DNA from: Vreelandella titanicae BH1
GTDB taxonomy: Bacteria > Pseudomonadota > Gammaproteobacteria > Pseudomonadales > Halomonadaceae
Length of the DNA: 64,000 nt
NCBI RefSeq assembly: GCF_000336575.1
Contig: NZ_AOPO01000017.1
Coordinates: 29,374 to 93,373 of the forward strand
Direction of reading: 5' to 3'
In this document: piece after piece, positions 9,145 through 17,959 of the stretch
How the letters are laid out: each line of letters begins with the position of its first letter
Position numbering within the stretch: the stretch's first letter is position 1
Program-made: the position numbers and the translations under genes
Notes under the pieces: model-generated
Databases searched by the model: none
The model's input: the letters and a program-made list of their open reading frames with translations, nothing else
Told to the model about the DNA's origin: nothing

Positions 9145-12100
9145 ATGAGCAACGCTAACCGTTCGTTGTTGTTGAGCACCGGGTTATTCGATGAAGTGTG
9201 GTATGTGCAACGTTACGCGGATGCACAACATAGCCATCTCCCACCGCTGGAGCACTTTTTAAACTATGGCTGGCCGCTAGGGCGCTGCCCAGGGCCTGGT
9301 TTTGACCCTCAAGCGTACCTGCAGCGCTATCCTGATATTGGTAAATCGGGGCTGGATCCACTGTTGCACTACATTCGTCATGGCCGTTATGAAGGACGGC
9401 AGGCTGTAGTGGGTGAAGGCGGTTCCTCCTCAATGCCACAGCCACAGCCACAGCCACAGTTGGCAGTTGTTTTACATGCTTATCATCTGGACTTGGTAGC
9501 TCTGCTAGGCGAGCGGCTTGCCTTGCTTACCGAGCCGTTTGATTTATTTATTACCACTCCTCATGCGCCGAATACGCGGGAGATTGTGGCTCTACAGAAG
9601 CGCTATCCTGGGGCACAGGTAGTGTGCTGTCCCAACCGTGGGCGTGATATCGCGCCATTCTTTTCGTTATTACCGCGTTTGCAGCAGTACACGCTTTGCT
9701 TGAAGTTGCACACGAAGCAGGGTGTTACGCCGGTGGCAAAACAGTGGCGCGAAACACTGTTGAGCAACGTGTTGCCAAGCGGTGATGGTGTGCGCCAATT
9801 GGTGGCTCGGTTGCGAAGCGATACCCAACTGCAATTGGCTGGGCCACAGCGGCTGTTTATGAGCCAACTGGCGATGCGCTTTGGCAATGACTCATGGCTG
9901 GGGCGTCTAGGCAAGAGCCTGAATGTTCCTCTGGAAAGCGATTGGGGCTTTTTTGCTGGCAGCATGTTCTGGTGCCGCCCCCAAGCCTTGGTTGCGCTGG
10001 CAGAGGAAGTATCGAAGTTGACCTTCGAGCCAGAAACTGGCCAGCAGGATGGTGAGCTGGCTCACGCATTAGAACGATTAGTGGCCGGGGTGGTACAGCC
10101 CCAGTCGGAGCGATTGCTGCTGCTCTCGCATGATGCTTCTGGCAAGTTTTCAATGACACCGTATCGTTCTGGAATGGCACTGGAGCACACCATGCCGTCT
10201 CAGTTGATGGCACCATCCAGTGGTAAGCTTCGCCTTGCTGGCGATCTTAACTTAACGGGTGGATTTGCCATTAGTGGTTGGCTGGCTGATTGCAATACTA
10301 AAGCACCGCGTAAGGTTCAGGTTCGAATTGATGGCCACTACGACATTGAAGCTTTGGCAAGTCAATTTCGCTCTGACCTGCGTGATAACGGGATTGGTGA
10401 CGGGCGCCATGCCTTTGAGGTCTATCCTCCTGTTGAGTTGGTGGATGGTCAGAACCACCGTATTGAGCTAATCGACGCAGCGAGCGGAGACCTCGTGGCC
10501 AGCGGGGAGGCGCGTTGGGAGTTTCAACGTGATTTCAGTGATTTTGCGGGTTATCTTACCCATGGCCTGGTTGATCCTTATCTGTCGCGCCCATTTCGCG
10601 AGGCTGATAAGCGCTGCTTGGCCGCCATGGAGAACGTGGCGGATGGGCTGACTCGTGATGCGCAAGCACTCGCAAAGGCGCCGCTAGTTACCGTCATTAT
10701 GCCTTGCTTTAACCGTTTGGATACCATTGAGGCAGCGGTCGAGTCGGTGAGTAGCCAGGTGTATGCCAATTGGGAGTTGCTGTTGGTAGATGACGGCAGT
10801 ACCGATGGCACCCGTGAGTGGTGTGAGCGGCAGGCCGCCAAAAACGAACGTATTCAACTGATTGCTCTGAAAAAAAATCGAGGTGTCTCCCATGCGCGCA
10901 ACCAAGGGTTGGAGGTAGCGCAGGGGGCTTATATCGCTTACCTGGACTCTGATAACGTTTGGGATCCACGCTATTTGGCTGCCATGGTGGGGGCTTTTAG
11001 CCGCGAACCCACAGCTCAGGCGTTTTATTCAGGCTTATATCGCTACACCGGCAATGCCACAGAGCCTTCAGGCGTGCTGTTTGGCCCTTTGAATCGCGCA
11101 TTGCTGTTCAATAGGAACTATGTAGACCTCAATGCGTTTTGTCACACTCGCGAGGCCTATCAACAGTGTGGGGGCTTTGACGAGACGCTGCCGAGGTTTG
11201 TGGATTGGGATTTGATCCGCCGCTATAGCCAGCGGGTACGGCTTTGTTCAGTGCCGGTCGTATTAACCCACTATTATTATGGCCGTGCCGCTAACACGTT
11301 GACGGCTAACACGGAGTACGTGGGCTATTTAGATCAGGTACGTGAGGCAACTGGGCATCAGTGGTCTGCCGCTAAATCAACTGCCTCTACTGCACTGCAG
11401 CGAGGGGTGTCGGTGGTTATCCCCAGCTATGAGTCGTTGGAGGATCTGCGTGATTGCCTCACTAGCCTGGAAGCGCTGGCGCTGGGCGATAAGCTGGAGG
11501 TGATCGTTGTCGATAATGACTCTTCGTCTCCGGTGAAGAAGTTCCTTGAAGAGGCTCAGGCTGCCGGGCGCCTGAAAGCAATTTTTAATTCCTGCAACTA
11601 TGGCTTTACTCACGCAGTTAACCTGGGATTGGCAGCGGCTAAAACAGACCACGATTTGATGCTGCTTAATAACGATGCGCATGTTGAGCCAGGTGCGTTG
11701 GAAGCTATGCAACTGGCAGCGACTCAATTGCCAGAATGCGGCCTGGTCGTTCCCCAGCAAATTTTGCCTGGTGGTACGCCCACTTTAACCACCCACGTGC
11801 CTTATGCCGACGCCGATCAACCCTGTGATGTCAATCTCTCGGCTCATCACAGTAATATTGTGACTCCGCCGTTATTGCATGACGGAAGAGTGCTGGAGAT
11901 CAGCTTTGCACCGTTCTTCTGTGTCTATATTCCCCGGGAAACATATCGTAGCGCTGGGCCTCTGGATGCGCAGTTTGGCCGCCATTACCGCTCTGATCGT
12001 ATTTACTGCGATGTGGTAAGACACCTGTTAGGGCTGCGGATTTACCATGTCAGCGATGCTTGTGTCGTGCATAAACTGCAGAAGTCTACTCGGGTGCTGT

Positions 12101-12204
12101 CTGGTCGTTCCAATAGTCAATTCGATCTAATGTTCAGGAAAAATCAGTGGGATGAACCAACGCGACATACCCTTGGCTTTCGTAAAGCGGTGTGGGATCT
12201 CTGA
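9145..12204 (+). CDS. RgpF-type plus double GT2 glycosyltransferase with N-terminal 'FD..YY..YPDV' module
   Basis: A large multidomain glycosyltransferase, 1019 residues. In order: two module copies (about 10-85), a Pro/Gln linker, a rhamnan-synthesis RgpF-like domain (about 105-330; LKLHTKQG, DWGFFAGSMFW), a beta-sandwich domain (about 365-450; ISGWLAD, VQVRIDG, GIGDGRHAFEV), GT2 domain 1 (about 512-735; VTVIMPCFNR, VDDGSTDGT, YLDSDNVW) and GT2 domain 2 (about 755-1019; VSVVIPSYES, VVDNDSS, LLNNDAHVEPGA). It probably adds several sugars of a repeating unit from the cytoplasmic side. RgpF similarity points to rhamnose-like deoxysugars, but no rml genes are in the window. It directly follows the scaffold-like gene. 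Confidence 0.88.
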   Translation: MSNANRSLLLSTGLFDEVWYVQRYADAQHSHLPPLEHFLNYGWPLGRCPGPGFDPQAYLQRYPDIGKSGLDPLLHYIRHGRYEGRQAVVGEGGSSSMPQPQPQPQLAVVLHAYHLDLVALLGERLALLTEPFDLFITTPHAPNTREIVALQKRYPGAQVVCCPNRGRDIAPFFSLLPRLQQYTLCLKLHTKQGVTPVAKQWRETLLSNVLPSGDGVRQLVARLRSDTQLQLAGPQRLFMSQLAMRFGNDSWLGRLGKSLNVPLESDWGFFAGSMFWCRPQALVALAEEVSKLTFEPETGQQDGELAHALERLVAGVVQPQSERLLLLSHDASGKFSMTPYRSGMALEHTMPSQLMAPSSGKLRLAGDLNLTGGFAISGWLADCNTKAPRKVQVRIDGHYDIEALASQFRSDLRDNGIGDGRHAFEVYPPVELVDGQNHRIELIDAASGDLVASGEARWEFQRDFSDFAGYLTHGLVDPYLSRPFREADKRCLAAMENVADGLTRDAQALAKAPLVTVIMPCFNRLDTIEAAVESVSSQVYANWELLLVDDGSTDGTREWCERQAAKNERIQLIALKKNRGVSHARNQGLEVAQGAYIAYLDSDNVWDPRYLAAMVGAFSREPTAQAFYSGLYRYTGNATEPSGVLFGPLNRALLFNRNYVDLNAFCHTREAYQQCGGFDETLPRFVDWDLIRRYSQRVRLCSVPVVLTHYYYGRAANTLTANTEYVGYLDQVREATGHQWSAAKSTASTALQRGVSVVIPSYESLEDLRDCLTSLEALALGDKLEVIVVDNDSSSPVKKFLEEAQAAGRLKAIFNSCNYGFTHAVNLGLAAAKTDHDLMLLNNDAHVEPGALEAMQLAATQLPECGLVVPQQILPGGTPTLTTHVPYADADQPCDVNLSAHHSNIVTPPLLHDGRVLEISFAPFFCVYIPRETYRSAGPLDAQFGRHYRSDRIYCDVVRHLLGLRIYHVSDACVVHKLQKSTRVLSGRSNSQFDLMFRKNQWDEPTRHTLGFRKAVWDL
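9436..9459 (+). repeat. Hexanucleotide CCACAG x4 coding a Pro-Gln linker
   Basis: Four perfect copies of CCACAG encode the PQPQPQPQ linker between the N-terminal module and the RgpF-like domain. The unit is a multiple of three, so copy-number change would alter linker length without a frameshift. Confidence 0.95.
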
Positions 12205-12259
12205 CTGGAAGAGCGTCGCTTATGACACTTCTGCACTTTCCCGTAACGGGGTTGTCTGA

Positions 12260-13858
12260 GTGTCCACTTGGCCCATCGTTATGGGCCTGATCAAGCGTTC
12301 TTACAGTCAGCTATGGACGGTTTCACTGAGAATGATTGAAAGCATAGTCCTTCAAAGCAGAGCTCTTCAAAACAGAGCCCTTAAAAACAGTGCTCTTAAA
12401 AATAAAGGCTTTAGAAATTCAGCCCTTAAAACCCCGTGGGAGATGCCAGCCATACGTTTCGCTCGGTTTGTTAAACGGTTTGTTAAACGGTTTGTTAAAC
12501 GGTTTGTTGGGCGGGACACTTTAGACCGCTATACCTCAGGGCTCCGCTGGCACCTTGATTTCCCTGATGCGCAACGCCCCCCGTGGTTGCTCCCAGGGGG
12601 GTGGGTCGTGCAGGGGTGGGTAGTGCTGCCTGAAGCGTTAGCCGAGTGGGTAGGCAAGGCTGAAATAATTGCTCGCTGGAGCAAAACCTTTGAGCTTTGC
12701 CACCCTCTGTCGGTGCGCCGTCCTGATGTCATTGAAGCGCTTTTTGGAACCGCTGATGAGTCACACCCTCAAGTGCAGTGTGGCTTTCGTTTTACGGTTC
12801 CTCACCGTTTGGAGCAGTTCTCACTGTTTCTGCGCTTAGGAGATATGCAGTTTCCCCTTTCCCAGGTAGATATACCGTCTGATGTTCATTTAGATGATGC
12901 ACTCCCTCCTTCCCTTAAAGTGCTTGAGGGTAAGCAGGGGTGGTTGTTTTTGGATAATGATACCAATGGGAGTGTTGATCAGTACCGGGGGCGGCTTCGC
13001 CTAACGGAAGGAGGGGTCGAGCAGTGGCAACAGTACTTTCAAGCCGTTGAGCAACTGGCTGACAGTGCCGAGGCCGCTCATGCGGTGTTGGTGGCACCGT
13101 CTAAAGAGAGTGTCATGGGGCCTAGCTATCATCCGTTTACTGAAGGTAGCAATGGCCCCATACAACAGTTAATGGCGTTGCCGGAAGCACACAGCATTGT
13201 GTACCCCCAGGCGCTTTTGACCCAGTTGGGTGATGAGGCCTTTATTCGCACGGATAGCCACTGGTCCCAGCAAGGCGCGATGGTGGCTGCAAAAGCGCTG
13301 GCAACGGCGCTTGACCTTGATCCCAATGCGGTTAACGCGCTTTTTGCCGAAGATGAGTACGTGCAACGTACAATTGTCGGCGACTTGGGCAATAAATTTA
13401 CGCCGGAACGCCATTGCAACATAGAGGTGCTGCGCTCGTTTAGCTATATGAAGTGCCGCTATTATGATAATGGCTTGCCCAACTTTGGGCGTTTGTCGGT
13501 GTTAGTGAATGACCAGGCACTGATGCCTAGTGTGTGTTTACTCTTTGGCTCGTCTTCCAGCTATTCAATGCTTAACTACTTATGCCGTCTGTTTCAACAA
13601 GTGGTGTTTGTACACAGCGCGGGAAGCCTCGACCCTGAGCTGGTGAAAGCGGTTAATCCGGCTTATTTGGTGATGCAAACCAATGCACGGTTTATGGTGC
13701 AAGTACCTGAGGTGGATCAGTCACTTTTGAAGTTAATCGATGAAAAACGCGCCAGGCTATCTGAAGATGAGTGGGCTTCAGTGGCTAAGCGAAAGATCTC
13801 CGTCGCACGCGATGATGCCTTGATTCATAAACTTAATTTAACACCCTGGCTAGTCTAG
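12260..13858 (+). CDS. AlgX/AlgJ-like SGNH-family protein, probable polysaccharide O-acetyl transfer
   Basis: Up to 532 residues from a GTG at 12260; starts further down (ATG at 12281, 12332 or 12441) are possible because the N-terminus is built of repeats. Residues about 100-215 look like a beta-sandwich (PGGWVVQGWVVLPE). From about 220 the sequence follows the AlgX/AlgJ SGNH-like pattern: GKQGWLFLDNDTNGSVDQY, then APSKESVM, then the catalytic-type TDSHWSQQGA, then LFGSSSSYSM, which carries the candidate Ser. Homologues O-acetylate alginate in the periplasm, yet I see no clear signal peptide here; an RFVKRFVKRFVK cationic stretch may bind membrane instead. The stop codon TAG is supplied by the palindromic element at 13855-14001. 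Confidence 0.75.
   Translation: MSTWPIVMGLIKRSYSQLWTVSLRMIESIVLQSRALQNRALKNSALKNKGFRNSALKTPWEMPAIRFARFVKRFVKRFVKRFVGRDTLDRYTSGLRWHLDFPDAQRPPWLLPGGWVVQGWVVLPEALAEWVGKAEIIARWSKTFELCHPLSVRRPDVIEALFGTADESHPQVQCGFRFTVPHRLEQFSLFLRLGDMQFPLSQVDIPSDVHLDDALPPSLKVLEGKQGWLFLDNDTNGSVDQYRGRLRLTEGGVEQWQQYFQAVEQLADSAEAAHAVLVAPSKESVMGPSYHPFTEGSNGPIQQLMALPEAHSIVYPQALLTQLGDEAFIRTDSHWSQQGAMVAAKALATALDLDPNAVNALFAEDEYVQRTIVGDLGNKFTPERHCNIEVLRSFSYMKCRYYDNGLPNFGRLSVLVNDQALMPSVCLLFGSSSSYSMLNYLCRLFQQVVFVHSAGSLDPELVKAVNPAYLVMQTNARFMVQVPEVDQSLLKLIDEKRARLSEDEWASVAKRKISVARDDALIHKLNLTPWLV
12349..12430 (+). repeat. In-frame 15-bp tandem repeat in the SGNH gene
   Basis: Five degenerate 15-base units (consensus CTTMAAAACAGAGCY) encode a run like S/N-R/S-A-L-K/Q. 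They lie in the N-terminal part of the 12260 frame. Unit length keeps the frame. Confidence 0.8.
12464..12508 (+). repeat. In-frame 12-bp tandem repeat CGGTTTGTTAAA
   Basis: Three perfect copies and a partial fourth (CGGTTTGTT) encode the repeated RFVK tetrapeptide, a cationic amphipathic stretch. Near-perfect identity suggests recent expansion by slippage. Confidence 0.95.
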
Positions 13859-14001
13859 GCTCTGTCTGAAAACTGGCTGCGCTCGACCATACGGCGTTAA
13901 AAATCGGCTCAAAGTACTCATTTACACCATGTAAACTCCGTCTTTTCGCCGATTTTTGCCTTGTCTGGCCTTCGCTCGCCGACTTTTCAGACAGAGCCTA
14001 G
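13855..14001. repeat. 147-bp palindromic MITE-like element
   Basis: Perfect 18-bp terminal inverted repeats (CTAGGCTCTGTCTGAAAA at the left, its complement at 13984-14001) and an inner inverted repeat (AAAAATCGGC at 13899, GCCGATTTTT at 13948). No coding capacity. A TAG in the left end is the stop of the preceding gene. It is unrelated in sequence to the 162-bp family. It could also act as a bidirectional hairpin terminator. Confidence 0.88.
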
Positions 14002-14085
14002 CAGGGTTTTATAACAGGCTGGTGTGACGCAGCCTAAGGGCTGGTAACATGCTCGCTCCATATCCGCCGGATAAGACGCTTTTGA

Positions 14086-16359
14086 ATGAATGCTAACCAC
14101 ACGTCACGCGATAAGCCTTGGTACCCTCACCACCGCAGCCCTCAGCAATTTGTTCCTTTACAGCAATTAAAGGCGGCTTCACGCCCTGGTGAATGGCAAT
14201 CCCTGGGCGCGGAGCCGCTTTTTGCGTTAGAAGGGCAGTTACCTTTGCCCGGCTGGAACATGGTCGAAATTGCCTGTGAGCGAGACGTGACCAGTGTGGT
14301 GTCTAGCCTCACGTTTGAGTCTGCACGGCGCTCGTTAACGGTAGAGCTACCTCTGCGTGTGGGTAAGATCACGAAGCGGCTTGTATACGTGCCATGGGGT
14401 GTGAAACGTGTGACGTTTGCGCCCATGAACGCCACGGGCACGTTTTCCCTGGAACATTTTCGCTTCGTATGGCTAACGCCAATGTTTGCCTATAACCGTT
14501 TGCTGCAGCGGTTATCCAACATGCATGAACACTACCGTGATCTTTCTTTGAAAGAAATTGAGCTCAGTTTGAAGCAGCAGGCGCGTAAACAGAGCCGCAA
14601 ATGGCAAACCATTGCCCTAGAGGACTACGAAAGTACATTTATTAGTTTTTCCACTCGTCGCCACTACCAGCAGTGGATTCGTCAGGTAGAACGAAGGCGT
14701 GCGCCTAGCGACCATGAGGTGGCCATGCGCCACCATGTTCACTCTTTTGATTGTAGTATTTTGCTGGTGTGTCCTATTGGCGAGGCGACGCCTGATGCAT
14801 TACAGGCTTTACAAAACAGCTTAAAAGGCAGCCTGGCCAGTGTGGCGGAGCAGTCCTTGTCGCCACGGCAGGCCGTACTTTTGTTACCGTCACCGGCATT
14901 TCATGGCTGGCAGGCATGGTTAGAAGAATGGCAGCGTGAGATGCCCGTTCTTCGCGTTGTAGAAAGTCATGCCACCAGTGTTGCGGCCTTGCGGATAGAG
15001 GCCCTTTCCTATTGCAAACACTCCTGGATATGGTTTTTACGCCCAGGCGATCGTTTAGCGGCGAATGCACTGTTTCATATGGCCAGTATTGCCGCAGATA
15101 ATCCTCAAGCGCAGATGCTGATAGCCGATGAGGATAGCCTTGATGAGGAGGGAGTTCGGCACTCGCCGCAGTTTAAGCCTGAGTGGAATGCTGATTTGCT
15201 GCTTTCGATGCCGTATATGGGCCGGGCCGTGTGTTACCAGCACCGCTTTTTTCCACGCCTTTCAGCCGATATGTGTGGTGACAATGCCAATAACCCTGAT
15301 TGGCTGGATTACGTACAAACGTTGGACGTAACACGGCGCGATCATTTTTCGTCGCAACAGCTTGCCCACGTACCCCATATTGCCTATCACGGTGCACCGG
15401 GGGCTGCCACAACGCCTTCCAGTTATGTTGGGGCTGTTGAGCAGCATTTAGAGGCCTGTGGGCAGGTTGCACAAGTAGCGCCAGGGTTATTACCCGGCAC
15501 GCAGCGCATTCGTTGGCCGATGCCTACGCCAGAACCCTTGGTGAGCTTGCTGGTGCCTACCCGCGATGGCGTCGATATATTGCGCCCTTGTGTTGATGCT
15601 ATTTTAGACCGTACCGACTATAGCCACTTTGAACTGCTTATTCTGGATAACCAAAGCAGCTGCAAAGAGACCCTGGCGTATTTGGACGAAGTGGCAGCCC
15701 GTGACACCCGAGTAAAGGTGTTGTCCTGGAACGCTCCGTTTAATTATTCATCCATCAATAACTATGGTGCCGACCATGCTCGGGGAAGTGTTATTGGTTT
15801 AATCAATAATGATGTAGAGCCGATTGATGGGCAGTGGCTGACGGAGATGGTAGAGCAGGTTTCACGCCCTGATATTGGTTGTGTAGGCGCGAAGCTCTAC
15901 TACCCCAATGACACCATCCAGCATGGTGGTGTGATTCTTGGGTTAGGTGGCTTAGCGGGACATGCCCATCGCTTCTTTCAGCGTGACGAAGATGGTTATA
16001 TGGGGCGCTTGAAAGTGGCTCAGAACCTTTCTGCCGTGACGGCAGCCTGTCTGCTACTGCGTAAAGAGGTCTTCGATGCTGTTAATGGTTTGAACGAGGA
16101 AGATCTGGCTGTCGCTTACAACGATGTGGATTTATGCATTAAGGTTCGTGAGGCGGGTTACCGTAATCTGTGGACGCCGTTTGCTGAGCTTTACCATCAT
16201 GAATCCATTTCCCGCGGTGCCGATGACACCCCTGAAAAGCGTGCGCGTTGGCTAAGCGAATATGCCTATATGCGCAAAACCTGGGGCGAATTACTGGACA
16301 GTGACCCGGCCTATAACCCTAATCTGACCTTGGTTCATGAGGATTTCTCGTTGCGATAA
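14086..16359 (+). CDS. Family 2 glycosyltransferase with long N-terminal extension
   Basis: 757 residues. The first ~220 have no domain I can name (a beta-rich part, then a basic helical part with QQARKQSRKW). Residues about 225-470 look like a degenerate GT2-like fold (LFLVCPIGE-type start, WFLRPGD, ADEDSLDEEG). The C-terminal GT2 domain begins near 485 (VSLLVPTRDG, LILDNQSS, LINNDVEPIDGQWL, GVILGLGGLAGHAHRFF) and continues to YNDVDLCIKVREAGYRNLWTPFAELYHHES, typical of O-antigen/capsule GT2 enzymes. It stands 84 bases after the MITE-like element, in the same direction as the other polymer genes. Sugar specificity is unknown. Confidence 0.88.
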   Translation: MNANHTSRDKPWYPHHRSPQQFVPLQQLKAASRPGEWQSLGAEPLFALEGQLPLPGWNMVEIACERDVTSVVSSLTFESARRSLTVELPLRVGKITKRLVYVPWGVKRVTFAPMNATGTFSLEHFRFVWLTPMFAYNRLLQRLSNMHEHYRDLSLKEIELSLKQQARKQSRKWQTIALEDYESTFISFSTRRHYQQWIRQVERRRAPSDHEVAMRHHVHSFDCSILLVCPIGEATPDALQALQNSLKGSLASVAEQSLSPRQAVLLLPSPAFHGWQAWLEEWQREMPVLRVVESHATSVAALRIEALSYCKHSWIWFLRPGDRLAANALFHMASIAADNPQAQMLIADEDSLDEEGVRHSPQFKPEWNADLLLSMPYMGRAVCYQHRFFPRLSADMCGDNANNPDWLDYVQTLDVTRRDHFSSQQLAHVPHIAYHGAPGAATTPSSYVGAVEQHLEACGQVAQVAPGLLPGTQRIRWPMPTPEPLVSLLVPTRDGVDILRPCVDAILDRTDYSHFELLILDNQSSCKETLAYLDEVAARDTRVKVLSWNAPFNYSSINNYGADHARGSVIGLINNDVEPIDGQWLTEMVEQVSRPDIGCVGAKLYYPNDTIQHGGVILGLGGLAGHAHRFFQRDEDGYMGRLKVAQNLSAVTAACLLLRKEVFDAVNGLNEEDLAVAYNDVDLCIKVREAGYRNLWTPFAELYHHESISRGADDTPEKRARWLSEYAYMRKTWGELLDSDPAYNPNLTLVHEDFSLR

Positions 16360-16464
16360 ACGCTTGAATATCCATATAAATCTTAAAGTACCCGTGTAGT
16401 GGTACTTATCAGACACTTTGATACATCAATCAACAATTTTCGCTGGATATTCAAGTAATAGGTT

Positions 16465-17649
16465 ATGTTGAAAGTAATAAAAAAACCGGGCGTACTAGGT
16501 TTTATAGACCGGGTTAGTGAGGATGCGATTAGTGGCTGGAGCCTATCGCCATACGTGACTGTGGTGGTGAATGGCCGAACACGTTGCCGGCTGTCTTGTA
16601 ACCGCCCACGAGCGGATGTGAAAAAGGCAGGGCTTTCGTTGAGTGGCAACGTGGGTTTTCATGGAACGTTGGCGCTGAAGCATGGAGATGTCGTTCGCGT
16701 GGTGACCCCGAAAGACGTGCCATTGCGGCATAGCCCTTGGCTCTTTAGGCATCCGAAGCAAAGCGATTGGTTACCTATTGCCATCTCCCATCAGCACGCG
16801 GAGTATAAAGCCGTGGCTTCGCTTCCTGATCAATTGTTGGTTGATAGATTTAAACCCCTGTTTGGGCAGTCTGCTGAACGACGAATGGCTGGCGCTGTAC
16901 TTAACGTTGCTAACCAGGCTCCTGTCATGGCGCGTTTTGATGTAGAGCCCAAGGCTCATGCAAACGTGATGCAGCTTTATGACAAAGTGATCACGCCTAG
17001 TCGTATAGCCGCGCCGCCTTTATTGGCTGCGTTTTCTCAAGAAAGACACATGCTACAGATGTTTGCTTTTCAGCCAGGCATAACTCTGGAAGAAGTGGGT
17101 AACGGGTGGGAAGCATGGGTGCCTATGGTAATGGCGCAACTTGTCACTCTTCAGCAAGCTGGTGAAGTTGGGCGCAGCGCTTTAAAACGCCGCTACAGTC
17201 GTTTTAAAAGTTTGTTGCATAAGTTATTTCCATCGGTCATCGCGCAGGCCTTGCGGGAAGGCGGTAGTAGGATTGAACTGACATTTTTTGTCTTTTTAAT
17301 GCGTGTTACTGCGCGCTTACCACGCGTGTTGTCGCATGGTGACCTACACCGTAATAACGTACTCATTGATACTCAGCAGCAGCAGGTAGCGCTTATTGAC
17401 TGGGATCGATGGGCGTATTTGCCGTTAGGGTTCGATGTGGCGCTTCTGTTGCGTGGGCTGCCCTGGGCTGCCGTAGAAACCTTGGCTGAAAAAAGAGTTG
17501 ATCAGCAGTTGGGCGCCTTGGTGTTCACCTATCTGTTTCAGTGTTTGGACGTCGCCCATTTCATGCGGTCTGAAGAGGCTGCCCAGCTGCGGGCTCGTAT
17601 TTACAAGTTATATAAACAGTTCAAAATGTACCCTGGTATTAGTCAATAA
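16465..17649 (+). CDS. APH/choline-kinase-fold phosphotransferase with N-terminal beta domain
   Basis: 394 residues. Residues about 10-95 form a short beta-sandwich (VLGFIDRVSEDAISGW, VVVNGR, CNRPRADV, SGNVGFHG) similar in pattern to the domain inside the RgpF-type protein at 9145. The rest is a protein-kinase-like small-molecule kinase: a Lys/Glu N-lobe, then the Brenner motif LSHGDLHRNNVLID near 290 and the metal-binding ALIDWDRW near 312. In surface-polysaccharide loci such kinases phosphorylate sugars or glycan ends; an antibiotic-resistance role is unlikely here. It is read in the same direction as the glycosyltransferase genes. Confidence 0.82.
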   Translation: MLKVIKKPGVLGFIDRVSEDAISGWSLSPYVTVVVNGRTRCRLSCNRPRADVKKAGLSLSGNVGFHGTLALKHGDVVRVVTPKDVPLRHSPWLFRHPKQSDWLPIAISHQHAEYKAVASLPDQLLVDRFKPLFGQSAERRMAGAVLNVANQAPVMARFDVEPKAHANVMQLYDKVITPSRIAAPPLLAAFSQERHMLQMFAFQPGITLEEVGNGWEAWVPMVMAQLVTLQQAGEVGRSALKRRYSRFKSLLHKLFPSVIAQALREGGSRIELTFFVFLMRVTARLPRVLSHGDLHRNNVLIDTQQQQVALIDWDRWAYLPLGFDVALLLRGLPWAAVETLAEKRVDQQLGALVFTYLFQCLDVAHFMRSEEAAQLRARIYKLYKQFKMYPGISQ

Positions 17650-17786
17650 CGCTGAGTTGGAAGCTCCGGGGCGTCGTTCCGCGGGTGCACTTACTCGATT
17701 CCGGTGGAGTGATTACGTGCCACGGCCATGTACATAATGTGCACATGTCCTTGGAATCCCCACCTTCATGTGCATGCGAGATTTAG

Positions 17787-17910
17787 TAGCGCGTGGTAAG
17801 CGAAGCGCACCCGCGGATGCACCGCGAAGCGGTGCCGGGGTTTGCTTGTGCAGGCGGGGTTGGTTCCGTGCCACGGGGCGTCGTTCCGCCGCTACCCGCG
17901 AAGCGGTGCT
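17787..17910 (+). repeat. Palindromic repeat element, copy C (right end lost)
   Basis: Begins TAGCGCGTGGTAAGCGAAG and follows the family for about 110 bases, then diverges. The linker sequence found between array units (ACTCGATTCCGGTGG ... ATGTGCATGCGAGAT) precedes it at about 17693-17786. The whole 17650-17959 gap is made of this repeat material; the open frame running through it from 17768 is a repeat artefact. Confidence 0.8.
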
Positions 17911-17959
17911 GAATAGGGCTAGTGGAAAGGAGAAGAATTATCTTAATCAAGGATGTACC

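Noticed and set aside
17269..17280. ops-like sequence GGCGGTAGTAGG for RfaH
   Set aside because: It lies within the kinase coding region and misses the T of the TG end, and is not in an operon leader; likely chance.
17768..17959. N-terminal extension of the GT4-like gene through the repeat (frame starting at 17768)
   Set aside because: The added residues are the translation of the palindromic repeat and recur in the same form at 22.2 and 23.2 kb. A GTG with a good ribosome site at 17960 fits the protein.
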